64,000 nt of DNA from Klebsiella indica (GTDB taxonomy: Bacteria; Pseudomonadota; Gammaproteobacteria; Enterobacterales; Enterobacteriaceae), in assembly GCF_005860775.1 (NCBI RefSeq), contig NZ_VCHQ01000006.1:102831-166830 (forward strand), written 5' to 3'. Every line of letters begins with the position of its first letter. Within the stretch, counting starts at the first letter, position 1. Position numbers and translations under genes: made by a program. Below, in pieces: positions 7,659 through 16,201 of the stretch. The notes under the pieces were generated by a model. That model made no database searches. It saw nothing but the letters and a program-made list of their open reading frames with translations, and was not told where the DNA came from.

Positions 7659-9042
7659 GTCGGGATATCCTCTGTTGCGGGTTATTGCCTCCCTGCGCCA
7701 GCCAGAGCTGCAAAGTGGCATAAAGATAGTCGTACTGGTTTTGTGCGAGGCTGTTCTGCACATCAAGCAGCGTATCCTGGGCGTTCAGTAGCGTCTGGTA
7801 GTCCACCGCGCCCGCCCGATAGCGACTCGCGGTGAGCGTCAGACGCTGCTGACCCCATTGCAGCGATTGCAACAAACGATCGCGCTGCTCGTCGGCGTTA
7901 AGCCGTTTTTCCATGGCGTTATCCACTTCCGACAGCGCGGTATAAGCCGTCGTGCGGAAATTCACCGCCTCCTGCTGTACCTTGACGCTGGCCTGCGCCA
8001 CGGTGAGCTGTACCGTATTCCACTGGATAAAGGGGGCGCCGACGCTGCCGCCGACAACCCGTAGCGGATCGCTAAACCACTGGCGAAAAATCTGGCTCCC
8101 GGCGCTGAGGGTTCCCTGTAGCGAAAGGGTGGGATAGAAGCTCAGCCGCGCGGCATCCGACCCCGCCAGCGCCGCGCGCAGACGGGACTCCGCCGCCTGC
8201 AGGTCGGGTCGGCTGGCGAGCGCCGCCAGCGGGGTTGCGGAATCAATGGCGATACGCTGGCGAACATCCAGCCCGGGGGCTTCATCGCTATGCTGGGCGG
8301 GTGGTCGGTTAAGCAGCAGCGCCAGCGCGTTGCGTGCCAGTGCCCGCTGCTGTTGCAGGGCAAGCCGTTCATTCTGGCGGCTAATGAGCGTCTGCCGGGC
8401 CTGCAGCACATCAAGCCGCCCGACCTTCCCTGCCCGCTGCCAGGACTCAATCTGCGCCAGCGTCTGTCTGGCAATGTCCAGGCTAACCGTCTGATACGCC
8501 ATCTGTTGATTCAGCAGAGCGATATTCCAGTAAAGCTGCGCAGTGGTACCAATGGTTGACAGGATCGTCGCCCGGTAGTCCTGTTCGCTGGCAATCGCTT
8601 CCCACTCGCTTTGTTCGCGAACCCGCGCCAGCTTGCCCCAGAGATCCAGTTCATAGCTTAATGACAAGGAGGCACTGTAACTCTCCTGCGAACGTCCGCT
8701 ATTTAACGCTTTTGAATGCGTACCACTGCCGTTGAGCGTCGCCTCAGGGCTGATATTCGTCCCGGTGAGCCCGGCTGAAATACGCGCCTGTTTTAGCGTT
8801 AACGCGGCAGCGGCCAGATCGTTGTTACTTTCCAGCACCTGACCGATCACCCGCGACAGCCGCTCGTCGCCGAAACGATCCCACCAGCGTCCCGCGTTCT
8901 CCTGTGAAGACGTCATACTCAGCGCCTCCGTCCGCTGCCAGTGTGCAGGCACCGACAGCAGCGGACGCTGATAATCGCTGCGGGTCAGGTTCCCGCAGCC
9001 GGTGAGCAGGATTATCAACATCAATAAAAGAGAGGATCTCAT
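7645..9042 (-). CDS. TolC/NodT-family outer-membrane efflux lipoprotein
   Basis: A 465-residue outer-membrane factor. The signal peptide ends in a lipobox LLTGC with Cys16, typical of NodT/OprM-type channels. Two long helical repeats follow, each carrying the family pattern of alanine-rich coiled coil and the SLSYELDLWGK strand segment. Trimers of this family form a channel through the outer membrane and periplasm. It overlaps macB-like DNA by 4 bases and the ketosynthase by 14. It means the cluster brings its own exit duct instead of relying on chromosomal TolC. Confidence 0.9.
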   Translation of the reverse strand: MRSSLLLMLIILLTGCGNLTRSDYQRPLLSVPAHWQRTEALSMTSSQENAGRWWDRFGDERLSRVIGQVLESNNDLAAAALTLKQARISAGLTGTNISPEATLNGSGTHSKALNSGRSQESYSASLSLSYELDLWGKLARVREQSEWEAIASEQDYRATILSTIGTTAQLYWNIALLNQQMAYQTVSLDIARQTLAQIESWQRAGKVGRLDVLQARQTLISRQNERLALQQQRALARNALALLLNRPPAQHSDEAPGLDVRQRIAIDSATPLAALASRPDLQAAESRLRAALAGSDAARLSFYPTLSLQGTLSAGSQIFRQWFSDPLRVVGGSVGAPFIQWNTVQLTVAQASVKVQQEAVNFRTTAYTALSEVDNAMEKRLNADEQRDRLLQSLQWGQQRLTLTASRYRAGAVDYQTLLNAQDTLLDVQNSLAQNQYDYLYATLQLWLAQGGNNPQQRISRHASQ

Positions 9043-10982
9043 TCGCGTGCCAACGCCTCCGTCGGATTAAGCCGCGCGGCTCTGCGCGCCGGGAAATACC
9101 CGAACGTCAGGCCAATCAGGGCGGAAAAACCACAGGCCATCGCCACCGGTCGCCAGGTGAAGACCATCGAAAACGCCTGCGTCAGCAGCGCAAACAGGTT
9201 ACCGGCGACCCAGGAGCCTAACACCCCCGTCAGCCCGCCGAGCGCGCAAATCATCACCGCCTCAATCAAGAACTGATGCATGATGTCGGACGGACGGGCG
9301 CCCACCGACAGGCGAATACCAATCTCATGGATTCGCTCGGTAACCGACACCAGCATGATATTCATGACCCCGACGCCGCCGACCAACAGCGAAATCGCGG
9401 CAATCGCGGTGATCAGCAGCGACATCGAGTCAGAGGTTTTTTGCAGCGTCCTGGCAAGCTGTTCGTCAGTCTGGACAAAGAAATCTTTTTTACCGTGTTC
9501 GCGAATAAGATGCCTTTCCGCACGCCGCGCGGCCTCCTGCGGCGATAGCGTCTCCGGAAAGCGCAGCGTGAGCGCCTCCAGCGGCTTATCGCCGGAAATC
9601 CGCTGCAGAAGCGAGGTGTAGGGGATCCACGCCGACATAAATCCACTGACCACCTTCGGCCCCGGTTTGCTGGCGATACCGATCACCCGCCACGGCGCGC
9701 CGGCGATTTGCACAATTTTCCCCAACGGATCTTCATTGCCCGGAAACAGCGTCTCTTTGCTGGTTTCATCCAGTACCAGCACCGGCTCCCGATCATTGAC
9801 ATCGCGGTGAGTAAAACCGTTGCCATGAATAAAACGGATCCCCTGCAATGAGAAATAGTCGGCGGAAACCCCGGAGAGAATAATTGAGGAGTCAAATCCC
9901 TGACGCACCGCGGTCGTCATGCTGGAGACAACGGGCGACACGCCGAGCACCCAGGGCTGCTGGCTGAAGCTGGCGATATCTTCCAGCGACAGCGCCCGTT
10001 CCATGTCCGGGCGTTTGCTGCCCCAACCGGTGCCGGGACGGATTTCAAGAGTGGTGTTACCCAGCTTGCCTATCTCGTCCATGATGGTCCGCCGGGCGCC
10101 TTCGCCTACCGCCATGGAGGAGACCACCGATGAGATACCGATGATAATGCCAAGCATCGACAGGAAGGCGCGCATTCGATGGCCCAGCAACGCGCGCCAC
10201 GCCATCCGTACCGACTCCGCCACGCTGCGAGAAAGAGAAGCCCGGCCGTTATCCTGTACCGCAGGCAGCAATTGAATGTCATCATTATCACGCGCGGAAT
10301 AGCGATTATCGGCGACGATCTGTCCATCGCTGATCTCGATGATCCGCTGCGCCTGCTGCGCCACTTCGCGGTCATGGGTGACGATAATCACCGTGTGCCC
10401 GTCGGCGTTGAGCTGGTGCAGAACATCCATCAGCGCCCGGCCGCTGACGCTATCCAGCGCCCCGGTAGGTTCATCGGCGAGAATAATCTGCGCGCCGTTG
10501 ATCAGCGCCCGACAGACGCTGACCCGCTGCTGCTGCCCGCCGGAAAGTTGCGCCGGTTTATGCTGTAAACGCGCATCAATCCCCAATTTTTCCGCCAGTA
10601 GCGCGATTCGCGCCTGGCGTTCAGCGGCGGGCATCGCGGTATAGAGTGCGGGGATAGCGATATTCTCTTCCGCCGTCAGATAAGGCATCAGGTGATAGCG
10701 CTGAAAAATAAAGCCCAGCCAGCGGCTGCGCAACTCCGCCAGCACCGCGCTATTGGCCTGATGAGCGGCGATCCCATTAATATAAACCTCGCCGCTGCTG
10801 GGCTTATCCAGGCAGCCGATAATGTTCATCAGCGTTGATTTACCCGAACCGGAAGCTCCCATGATCGCCACCATTTCGCCGGGCATAATGGTCAGCGAGA
10901 CCGATTTCAGCACCGGGATCGTCTGCGTCCCGGCGGCAAAATGACGGGTAACGTTGTGCAGGACAATTAACGGATTCGTCAT
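9039..10982 (-). CDS. MacB-like ABC transporter (ATPase fused to membrane domain)
   Basis: A 647-residue inner-membrane protein. The N-terminal ATPase has Walker A GASGSGKST, signature LSGGQQQR and Walker B ILADEPTGALD. Then come one membrane helix (about 270-295), a large periplasmic domain and three C-terminal helices ending in the FtsX-like PARRAARLNPTEALA motif. MacB is a mechanotransmitter that drives export of periplasmic substrates, including heat-stable enterotoxin and some peptides, through TolC with MacA. Here it lies between its MacA-like partner (1-base overlap) and the outer-membrane factor (4-base overlap), so a complete tripartite pump is encoded. Confidence 0.92.
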   Translation of the reverse strand: MTNPLIVLHNVTRHFAAGTQTIPVLKSVSLTIMPGEMVAIMGASGSGKSTLMNIIGCLDKPSSGEVYINGIAAHQANSAVLAELRSRWLGFIFQRYHLMPYLTAEENIAIPALYTAMPAAERQARIALLAEKLGIDARLQHKPAQLSGGQQQRVSVCRALINGAQIILADEPTGALDSVSGRALMDVLHQLNADGHTVIIVTHDREVAQQAQRIIEISDGQIVADNRYSARDNDDIQLLPAVQDNGRASLSRSVAESVRMAWRALLGHRMRAFLSMLGIIIGISSVVSSMAVGEGARRTIMDEIGKLGNTTLEIRPGTGWGSKRPDMERALSLEDIASFSQQPWVLGVSPVVSSMTTAVRQGFDSSIILSGVSADYFSLQGIRFIHGNGFTHRDVNDREPVLVLDETSKETLFPGNEDPLGKIVQIAGAPWRVIGIASKPGPKVVSGFMSAWIPYTSLLQRISGDKPLEALTLRFPETLSPQEAARRAERHLIREHGKKDFFVQTDEQLARTLQKTSDSMSLLITAIAAISLLVGGVGVMNIMLVSVTERIHEIGIRLSVGARPSDIMHQFLIEAVMICALGGLTGVLGSWVAGNLFALLTQAFSMVFTWRPVAMACGFSALIGLTFGYFPARRAARLNPTEALARE

Positions 10983-12142
10983 CAGCCAGGCCCCGCGTCC
11001 TGCGGGATCACCACCCGTTCGCCGGGCCGCAATCCTTCAAGCACCTGCGCATACTGGCGATCGTTAATCCCGATACGCACGGTTCGCTCCTCGCTGCCGT
11101 TCTCCTTTTCCACCCTCACCAGGTAGCGCTCATCACCGAGAGCACGCCCCAGCGCGGCGACCGGCACCCGCAGTACATCTTTCACCTGGGCGATACGGAT
11201 AAACACCTGGGCGGTCATTGAGGTTTTCAGCAATCGCTGACGGTTATCCACCTCAAAGGTGCCGTTATAGTAAATCGCGCTGCTTTGCTGATTACTGACA
11301 AAGGCAGCGCTATTTTGTTCTTCCAGCGCCTCCTGCGGGGCGGGCTGGACATAGCCAAGCTGCCCCTCATAGCGCGTCTGCGGATCGGCAATCACATAAA
11401 ACCACAGTGGCTGTCCCGGATGGATTTTCTGGATATCCGCTTCAGAAATACGCGTTTGTACCTGCATTTTATCAAGGTCGGCGAGCACCAGAATGGTCGG
11501 TGCGATTTGCGAGGAAACAATGGTTTGCCCCTCACGGGTAACAATCCCCAGCACTTCACCATCCATAGGGGCGAGAATGCGGGTGTAGCCGAGGTTAGCT
11601 TTGGCGGTCTGCACGCTCATTTCCGCCTGCACAATCTGCGCCTCATTGACCGCAACCTGCTGAACCTGGGCGGCATACTGCGCCTGCGCCTGTTCGAGAT
11701 CGCTGTTTACCCCGGATCCCTCGCGATTCATGGCCTGTTCCCGCGCCAGCGCTTTGCGGTACTGCTCCAGCATGGCCTCCGAGGCGAGTTTTTGCGCCCT
11801 GGCGCTGGCCAGTTGCGCAGTAGCGTTGCGTAACTCCGAAAGCTGCAGCGTCGGGTCGATTTCAGCCAATAGCTGCCCCTTTTTCACCCGTTCGCCCTGA
11901 CGTACATACAGCTTGCGTAGCTGACCGCTAACCTGAGCGCCGATGCGCACCTGGACCGCAGGTTTGATAATGCCGCTTGCCAGCACCACCTTTTCGATAT
12001 CCCCGCGATCGAGCGCGACGCTATAGAGTGACTCACCCTGCAGCGGAAACGAACGCGGGTATAAAACCGCAACGATAATGATCGCCATCGCGGTCAGCGC
12101 AAGCAGTAACGTTTTACGGCGACGTAAAAATCCTCGCATCAT
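10982..12142 (-). CDS. MacA/HlyD-type periplasmic adaptor protein
   Basis: A 386-residue membrane fusion protein. It has an N-terminal membrane anchor (about 10-28), a lipoyl half-motif around VSGQLRKLYVRQGERVKKG, a long alpha-helical hairpin (about 95-180), the second lipoyl half at ILAPMDGEVLG, and beta-barrel and membrane-proximal domains. The adaptor links MacB to the outer-membrane channel. It overlaps the C39 exporter by 4 bases, so it may serve either transporter or both. No separate CvaA-type adaptor exists in the cluster, which makes this the only candidate partner for the peptide exporter. Confidence 0.9.
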   Translation of the reverse strand: MMRGFLRRRKTLLLALTAMAIIIVAVLYPRSFPLQGESLYSVALDRGDIEKVVLASGIIKPAVQVRIGAQVSGQLRKLYVRQGERVKKGQLLAEIDPTLQLSELRNATAQLASARAQKLASEAMLEQYRKALAREQAMNREGSGVNSDLEQAQAQYAAQVQQVAVNEAQIVQAEMSVQTAKANLGYTRILAPMDGEVLGIVTREGQTIVSSQIAPTILVLADLDKMQVQTRISEADIQKIHPGQPLWFYVIADPQTRYEGQLGYVQPAPQEALEEQNSAAFVSNQQSSAIYYNGTFEVDNRQRLLKTSMTAQVFIRIAQVKDVLRVPVAALGRALGDERYLVRVEKENGSEERTVRIGINDRQYAQVLEGLRPGERVVIPQDAGPG

Positions 12143-14250
12143 CGGCCTGGTGCTCCCTGCCCGATATCCCGCAATTCGCCATCATGCAGACAATAAACTC
12201 GCGTGAAATGATGTAAAATCGGCGCGCTGTGGGTCACCACAATCAGCGTTTTTCCCTGTTCACGACAGTGCTGGCACAACGCTGCGATCACCGTCTCGGC
12301 GGTTGCATCATCAAGATTGGCGGTCGGCTCATCAAACAGCAAAATAGGCCGTGTGCTGTAGAGCGCCCTCGCCAGCATCAGCCGCTGACGCTGGCCTAAA
12401 GAGAGCGCGGAATGGCTTTCGCGGATCAGCGCCTCCATGCCTCCCGGCAACGCCTGAACCACCGGTCCCAGCGCCATTTTCGTCAGTAACGCTTCCACTC
12501 GCCCGCGATCGCTGTCGCTATACCATGGGTCAAATAAAGTGATGTTTTGCAGCACAGAGGCATTAAACAGAATATCTTCCTGACTCTGTAACCACACCTG
12601 CAAGGCCAGCTGCTGCGCACTCGCCTCATCGTTGTTCAACAAAATTCGTCCATGTTGCGCGGAAAACAGTCCGGCCATCAGGCGCAGCAAGGTGCTCTTT
12701 CCTGCGCCTGAGTCGCCAACGATCGCCACCTGATCCCCCGGTTCCAGAATCAGATCAACGGCGTTCAGCACCGTTCTCCGCGGATCGTAGTGAAAGCTCA
12801 CCTGCTCGAACGCCAGCCGCGGCGCCTCATCCACGCAGAGCGGTGAAAATACCGGCGATGCAGCATCGCGTTTTGTAAACAGGCTTCGGGCACGGGTGTC
12901 AATGACATGCAGCTGTGATTTGCGGATCACGGCATAGAACAGCCGCGTGACGTAGGAGGTAAAAATCTGCCGTAAGAAGCTGTAGGCGAAGAAGTCGCCC
13001 AGCGAGATCTGTTTAGCCTGTACCAACGGCAGCACCACCAGCATAAAAACCACCATCTCAAGGCTTCCGGTCAGTTGATACAGCCCCTCTTTGACTTGCT
13101 GATACACTTTCTGCCGCTGAAGACAACGAAAAAGGTCATAAGAAAAGCGGGCAAACTGTGCTTTGCGCTGCGTTTCCAGTCCGGCGGTTTTGATGGTTAA
13201 CACTCCTTGCAAAGTTTCCATCAAAAAGTCATTCAGCGTCGCGCTTTTGAGCTGTAGCTGCTGGGTATACCAGCGGTCGCGGAATATCGCCCAGACGCTA
13301 ATCAGCCCCATCACCACGATGCCAACAGCAGAAATTAGCGCCAGCACCGGTGAGATCCAGAACATAATGCCGATCGCGATGACGCAAATAATCCAGTCCG
13401 AGCGCAGTCCGTTATCCAGCTCGATTTTTTGCAGCATCCCTCCCTGCCAGGCAATAAAGCGACTAAAAATATCCCCCGGCGCGCGTTTTTCAAAAAAACG
13501 CAGCGGGTTATTCAGCAATCTGGAAAAACCGATGTCGCTATTGAGCAATACAAAACGGCGAATGAAACGTTCGCTAATCACCCTGACGCCTAACGCCAAC
13601 AATGTGGAAACGACAAAGGCGAGGATGAACCACAGGTAAGGAAATTGTGCGTTCCCGACGTCAGAAAAAGCCTGATTAATTGCGTGGCTGACCATCGTCG
13701 GCATTAAAAACAGCGTCAGCGAGACCAGAAACGTTAATAGCATCAGCGTGTAAATTCCCGGTACCGCCGCCGTCTCCTTCAGGCTCATCGCCCCTGGCAT
13801 CGCTTGCTGAACATCAGCGATAGCCGATGGGGACATAACGCCTGCGGAAGGAGACTCTTCGAGGATCAGCGCATAGCCGCTGATCTCTTTTTTTAACGCC
13901 GAGAATGGCAACCACTGTTGGCCAATCGCCGGGTTCATCACGCAGACGTAATCGCCTTTGTGCCACGCCAGCAGGACATAGTGGCTGGCGCCATAGTGCA
14001 AAATGGACGGGAACGGCAGCGCATGAATTTCATCATGATCGAACAGGACCGGAACGGTAGCGATCCCGAGCTGTTGCAGAATAGCAGATAAATCGCTCAA
14101 CGATGTCCCGTGATCGGATGCCGGGAATATTTCCCGCAATGCCGGGAGCGAGCACGAAATATTCTGGGTTTGCGCCAGCATCGCAATACAGGAGAGGCCG
14201 CACTCATTGCTCTCTTCCTGAAAAACCATATCCGGGATAATTGTTTTCAT
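12139..14250 (-). CDS. Peptidase-containing ABC transporter (C39 double-glycine peptidase, CvaB-like)
   Basis: A 703-residue exporter with three parts. Residues 1-130 are a C39 peptidase with Gln11, Cys17 in NECGLSC and His90 in SHYVLL; the third triad position is Asn106 (MNPAIG) where Asp is usual. Residues ~160-440 are a six-helix membrane domain. Residues ~480-700 are an ATPase with Walker A GDSGAGKST, a variant signature LSLGQRQR and Walker B ILLFDEPTANLD. Such proteins cut leaders after Gly-Gly and export the core peptide. The 68-residue peptide gene upstream supplies a matching leader. The stop is 4 bases inside the MacA-like gene. Confidence 0.92.
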   Translation of the reverse strand: MKTIIPDMVFQEESNECGLSCIAMLAQTQNISCSLPALREIFPASDHGTSLSDLSAILQQLGIATVPVLFDHDEIHALPFPSILHYGASHYVLLAWHKGDYVCVMNPAIGQQWLPFSALKKEISGYALILEESPSAGVMSPSAIADVQQAMPGAMSLKETAAVPGIYTLMLLTFLVSLTLFLMPTMVSHAINQAFSDVGNAQFPYLWFILAFVVSTLLALGVRVISERFIRRFVLLNSDIGFSRLLNNPLRFFEKRAPGDIFSRFIAWQGGMLQKIELDNGLRSDWIICVIAIGIMFWISPVLALISAVGIVVMGLISVWAIFRDRWYTQQLQLKSATLNDFLMETLQGVLTIKTAGLETQRKAQFARFSYDLFRCLQRQKVYQQVKEGLYQLTGSLEMVVFMLVVLPLVQAKQISLGDFFAYSFLRQIFTSYVTRLFYAVIRKSQLHVIDTRARSLFTKRDAASPVFSPLCVDEAPRLAFEQVSFHYDPRRTVLNAVDLILEPGDQVAIVGDSGAGKSTLLRLMAGLFSAQHGRILLNNDEASAQQLALQVWLQSQEDILFNASVLQNITLFDPWYSDSDRGRVEALLTKMALGPVVQALPGGMEALIRESHSALSLGQRQRLMLARALYSTRPILLFDEPTANLDDATAETVIAALCQHCREQGKTLIVVTHSAPILHHFTRVYCLHDGELRDIGQGAPGR

Positions 14251-14259
14251 TATGATGTA

Positions 14260-15210
14260 TCAGTGATTAATAAAATAAAGCGAATGGCTATGCCATAACA
14301 GCCAGTCCTGCGGATAGTCACGCAGAGTGTTTTCAATTATTGTCGGTAGCGTGGTCGCAACCTCTTTCGCTGATTGCGGAGGATAGATTTTTATCTTTAT
14401 TCCTTGCTGATAATAAAGATGATAAAAAACGACCTGTGCCGACACGATGCGAGAAAACCGCTGCACCCCATTGTGTAATTTCGCCGGGCGGCCAAATAGC
14501 CGACAATTTATTTTTCCGGACTGCGCCTCATGGGTCTGTACGGTATAGTCGGCAGGAATATCCGGGAAAATAATCATATTTTCCCGCCCTTCCGAAACGT
14601 TTGTCAGCAATGCCATCAACTCGCTGGCCAACGACCGATTATCCTGATGGATAGAGCAGTAAGAGAGCGCGACGCCGCCCGTTTTACGGCTGTCGACGCT
14701 ATAGCTTTCCGCGCTGGATGAAACCACTACGCTGGCTTTTCCTGGGGTTACGCCAGCGCCGACTATCGCCGCCAAAATATCGGACACACAATGCAGGGGC
14801 GCCAGCACAACGGGCGTCTTTTGCGCCACCAGCGGGGCGACAATCACATCAAGTTCCCGCGTACACGCCTGAATTTCAGACAACGTGACCGGATGCTGCC
14901 CCCAGGTCGCCCCGAATTCTAGCAACTGGCGGCGGAAGGCCATCCATGCCGTATCAATTCGCTCCTTACCGCCGGTCAGACAACGGTAATTTTGCGTCGC
15001 CACCGCGGTACGCCCGCGATACCGCCTGCCCAATACGCCCAGCCGACAAAGTGACCGAACCGTTATAAACAGTAACGGCATGGCGGTATGGCGCATCACT
15101 CCGCGTACTGCCTTATTGCCGCCCCTCCGGCAAGGACGATAGCGCCGGACAAGCTGAGTGGACCATTTTCTTACGCTGAAGACGCACCAGACGATCAGAA
15201 AGCGCACCAC
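14260..15210 (-). CDS. LpxL/HtrB-like lysophospholipid-type acyltransferase
   Basis: About 316 residues. The C-terminal half follows the LpxL/HtrB layout: LHCVSD (His140, Asp144), an IIFPDIPADY segment, a GRPAKL motif and a PQDWLLWHSHSLY ending. The family moves acyl chains from acyl-ACP to lipid A or, in relatives, to other amines and alcohols. The motif is HX3D rather than the common HX4D/E. The start is GTG with AAGGAG five bases upstream, 3 bases after the oxidoreductase stop. The N-terminal region is basic with few hydrophobic stretches. Together with the cluster's ACP it is the obvious transferase for a fatty acid onto the peptide; that role is inferred. Confidence 0.75.
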   Translation of the reverse strand: MVRFLIVWCVFSVRKWSTQLVRRYRPCRRGGNKAVRGVMRHTAMPLLFITVRSLCRLGVLGRRYRGRTAVATQNYRCLTGGKERIDTAWMAFRRQLLEFGATWGQHPVTLSEIQACTRELDVIVAPLVAQKTPVVLAPLHCVSDILAAIVGAGVTPGKASVVVSSSAESYSVDSRKTGGVALSYCSIHQDNRSLASELMALLTNVSEGRENMIIFPDIPADYTVQTHEAQSGKINCRLFGRPAKLHNGVQRFSRIVSAQVVFYHLYYQQGIKIKIYPPQSAKEVATTLPTIIENTLRDYPQDWLLWHSHSLYFINH

Positions 15211-15212
15211 GC

Positions 15213-15881
15213 TTACTCCTTGTCCTCGGTAAGTAACTGGCGCATATAGTCGGCAAATTCAGGGAACTGACGATCCTTCGCCACCACCCATTTTTTATTA
15301 ATGATAAACAACGGCGTTGCGTTGATGTCGTAGAGGTCGGTAATTTTCGCCATATACGCGAGGCGTTCATCAACGGCTTTACTCTGGCGTACCTGATGAT
15401 ATTTTGCGACATTGATATTGTTCTTTTTCAACCAGGCATTAAGCGCATCATCATCAGCCAGATTAATACCGCGCGTCATCACCGCATTAAAAGCCCGATC
15501 GCGCATCTGGCGCTCAATGCCCATTAGTTCCAGCGTCGCAAAAACCGGCGCATAAACTGCCAGTCCATTTCTTTCAGCAGTAATATGGATCACTTCAAAT
15601 GTGCTATCTTCCGGCAACGAGGCGGCGAATTTTTCAATATCCTCTTCATTTGAGGCGCAGTAGTGGCAGCCGTAAGACATCACTTCAATAACACTGTTTT
15701 CGTGTTTTATCGGGCTACTGGCAACCGTTGCACTATCTATTTTTCGTAGCGCCGAAGGTTTGCTGCTGTCCAGCGAAAATGTGTTAAATACAAAAATGTG
15801 ATAACACAGTACGGTTATCAGCGATGAAATTAATGCGACCAGAAAGGTATAGCCAACAGCGGTAATGGGTTTTATCTTCAT
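15213..15881 (-). CDS. DsbA-like membrane-anchored thiol:disulfide oxidoreductase
   Basis: A 222-residue protein with an N-terminal membrane anchor (about 8-32) and a periplasmic thioredoxin-fold domain. The redox motif is Cys72-His-Tyr-Cys75, and the cis-proline loop is seen at NATPLFII. It would form or rearrange disulfides in periplasmic clients. The precursor peptide next to it has five cysteines, a plausible client. The start MKIKPITAVG was chosen because the upstream extension would overlap the peptide gene and lacks a signal sequence. It lies 67 bases after the peptide stop. Confidence 0.85.
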   Translation of the reverse strand: MKIKPITAVGYTFLVALISSLITVLCYHIFVFNTFSLDSSKPSALRKIDSATVASSPIKHENSVIEVMSYGCHYCASNEEDIEKFAASLPEDSTFEVIHITAERNGLAVYAPVFATLELMGIERQMRDRAFNAVMTRGINLADDDALNAWLKKNNINVAKYHQVRQSKAVDERLAYMAKITDLYDINATPLFIINKKWVVAKDRQFPEFADYMRQLLTEDKE

Positions 15882-15948
15882 TCGATACCAGACTCGCGAA
15901 AATGGCGCATAAATAGATGGAGAGCTGCCCCTCCATCTGGCAGAGAAA

Positions 15949-16155
15949 TTACTGGCGAATGCGATTCGGCACAAAGCACATGTTGTTAGCAGCATCTTTC
16001 ATACTAACGGTTGAGTTGCCGTACTTATCAGTACAGGTGGTGACTTCTTTACAAGAAGAGACACCGCCAATAATGACCGATTCATAAGAGGTGGTGCACA
16101 CTTCTTTGCATCCCCCAATAATAGCTGATGCTTCAATCATGCTTAATTTTTGCAT
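15949..16155 (-). CDS. Precursor peptide with double-glycine leader (microcin-like)
   Basis: A 68-residue peptide. The first 15 residues, MQKLSMIEASAIIGG, match class II microcin leaders in length and pattern. Cleavage after Gly15 would leave a 53-residue core that begins with cysteine and has cysteines at 16, 20, 35, 41 and 60. A second IIGG occurs at 28-31, inside an imperfect repeat (IIGG then CKEV twice), so a second cleavage is possible. AAGGA lies seven bases before the ATG. It is the first gene of the cluster holding the C39 exporter, oxidoreductase, acyltransferase and fatty-acid genes. I do not recognise the core. Antibacterial action is a guess; a signalling or surface role is possible. 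Confidence 0.8.
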   Translation of the reverse strand: MQKLSMIEASAIIGGCKEVCTTSYESVIIGGVSSCKEVTTCTDKYGNSTVSMKDAANNMCFVPNRIRQ

Positions 16156-16182
16156 TTATTAGATCCTTAACGATTTCCATTG

Positions 16183-16188
16183 ATTGTA
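16183..16188 (-). promoter_or_regulatory. Possible -10 box for the peptide gene
   Basis: TACAAT on the minus strand, about 27 bases before the peptide ATG, resembles a sigma-70 -10 element. The matching -35 position falls inside the terminal inverted repeat of the MITE-like element, and no good TTGACA is visible there. The element may therefore have altered this promoter. Weak evidence by itself. Confidence 0.35.
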
Positions 16189-16201
16189 TTTTCTTACACT
16201 T

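Noticed and set aside
4595..16155. Aryl polyene cluster
   Set aside because: Aryl polyene loci have several ketosynthases, an MMPL exporter and an aromatic starter ammonia-lyase. This cluster has a single ketosynthase, a C39 exporter and a double-glycine peptide.
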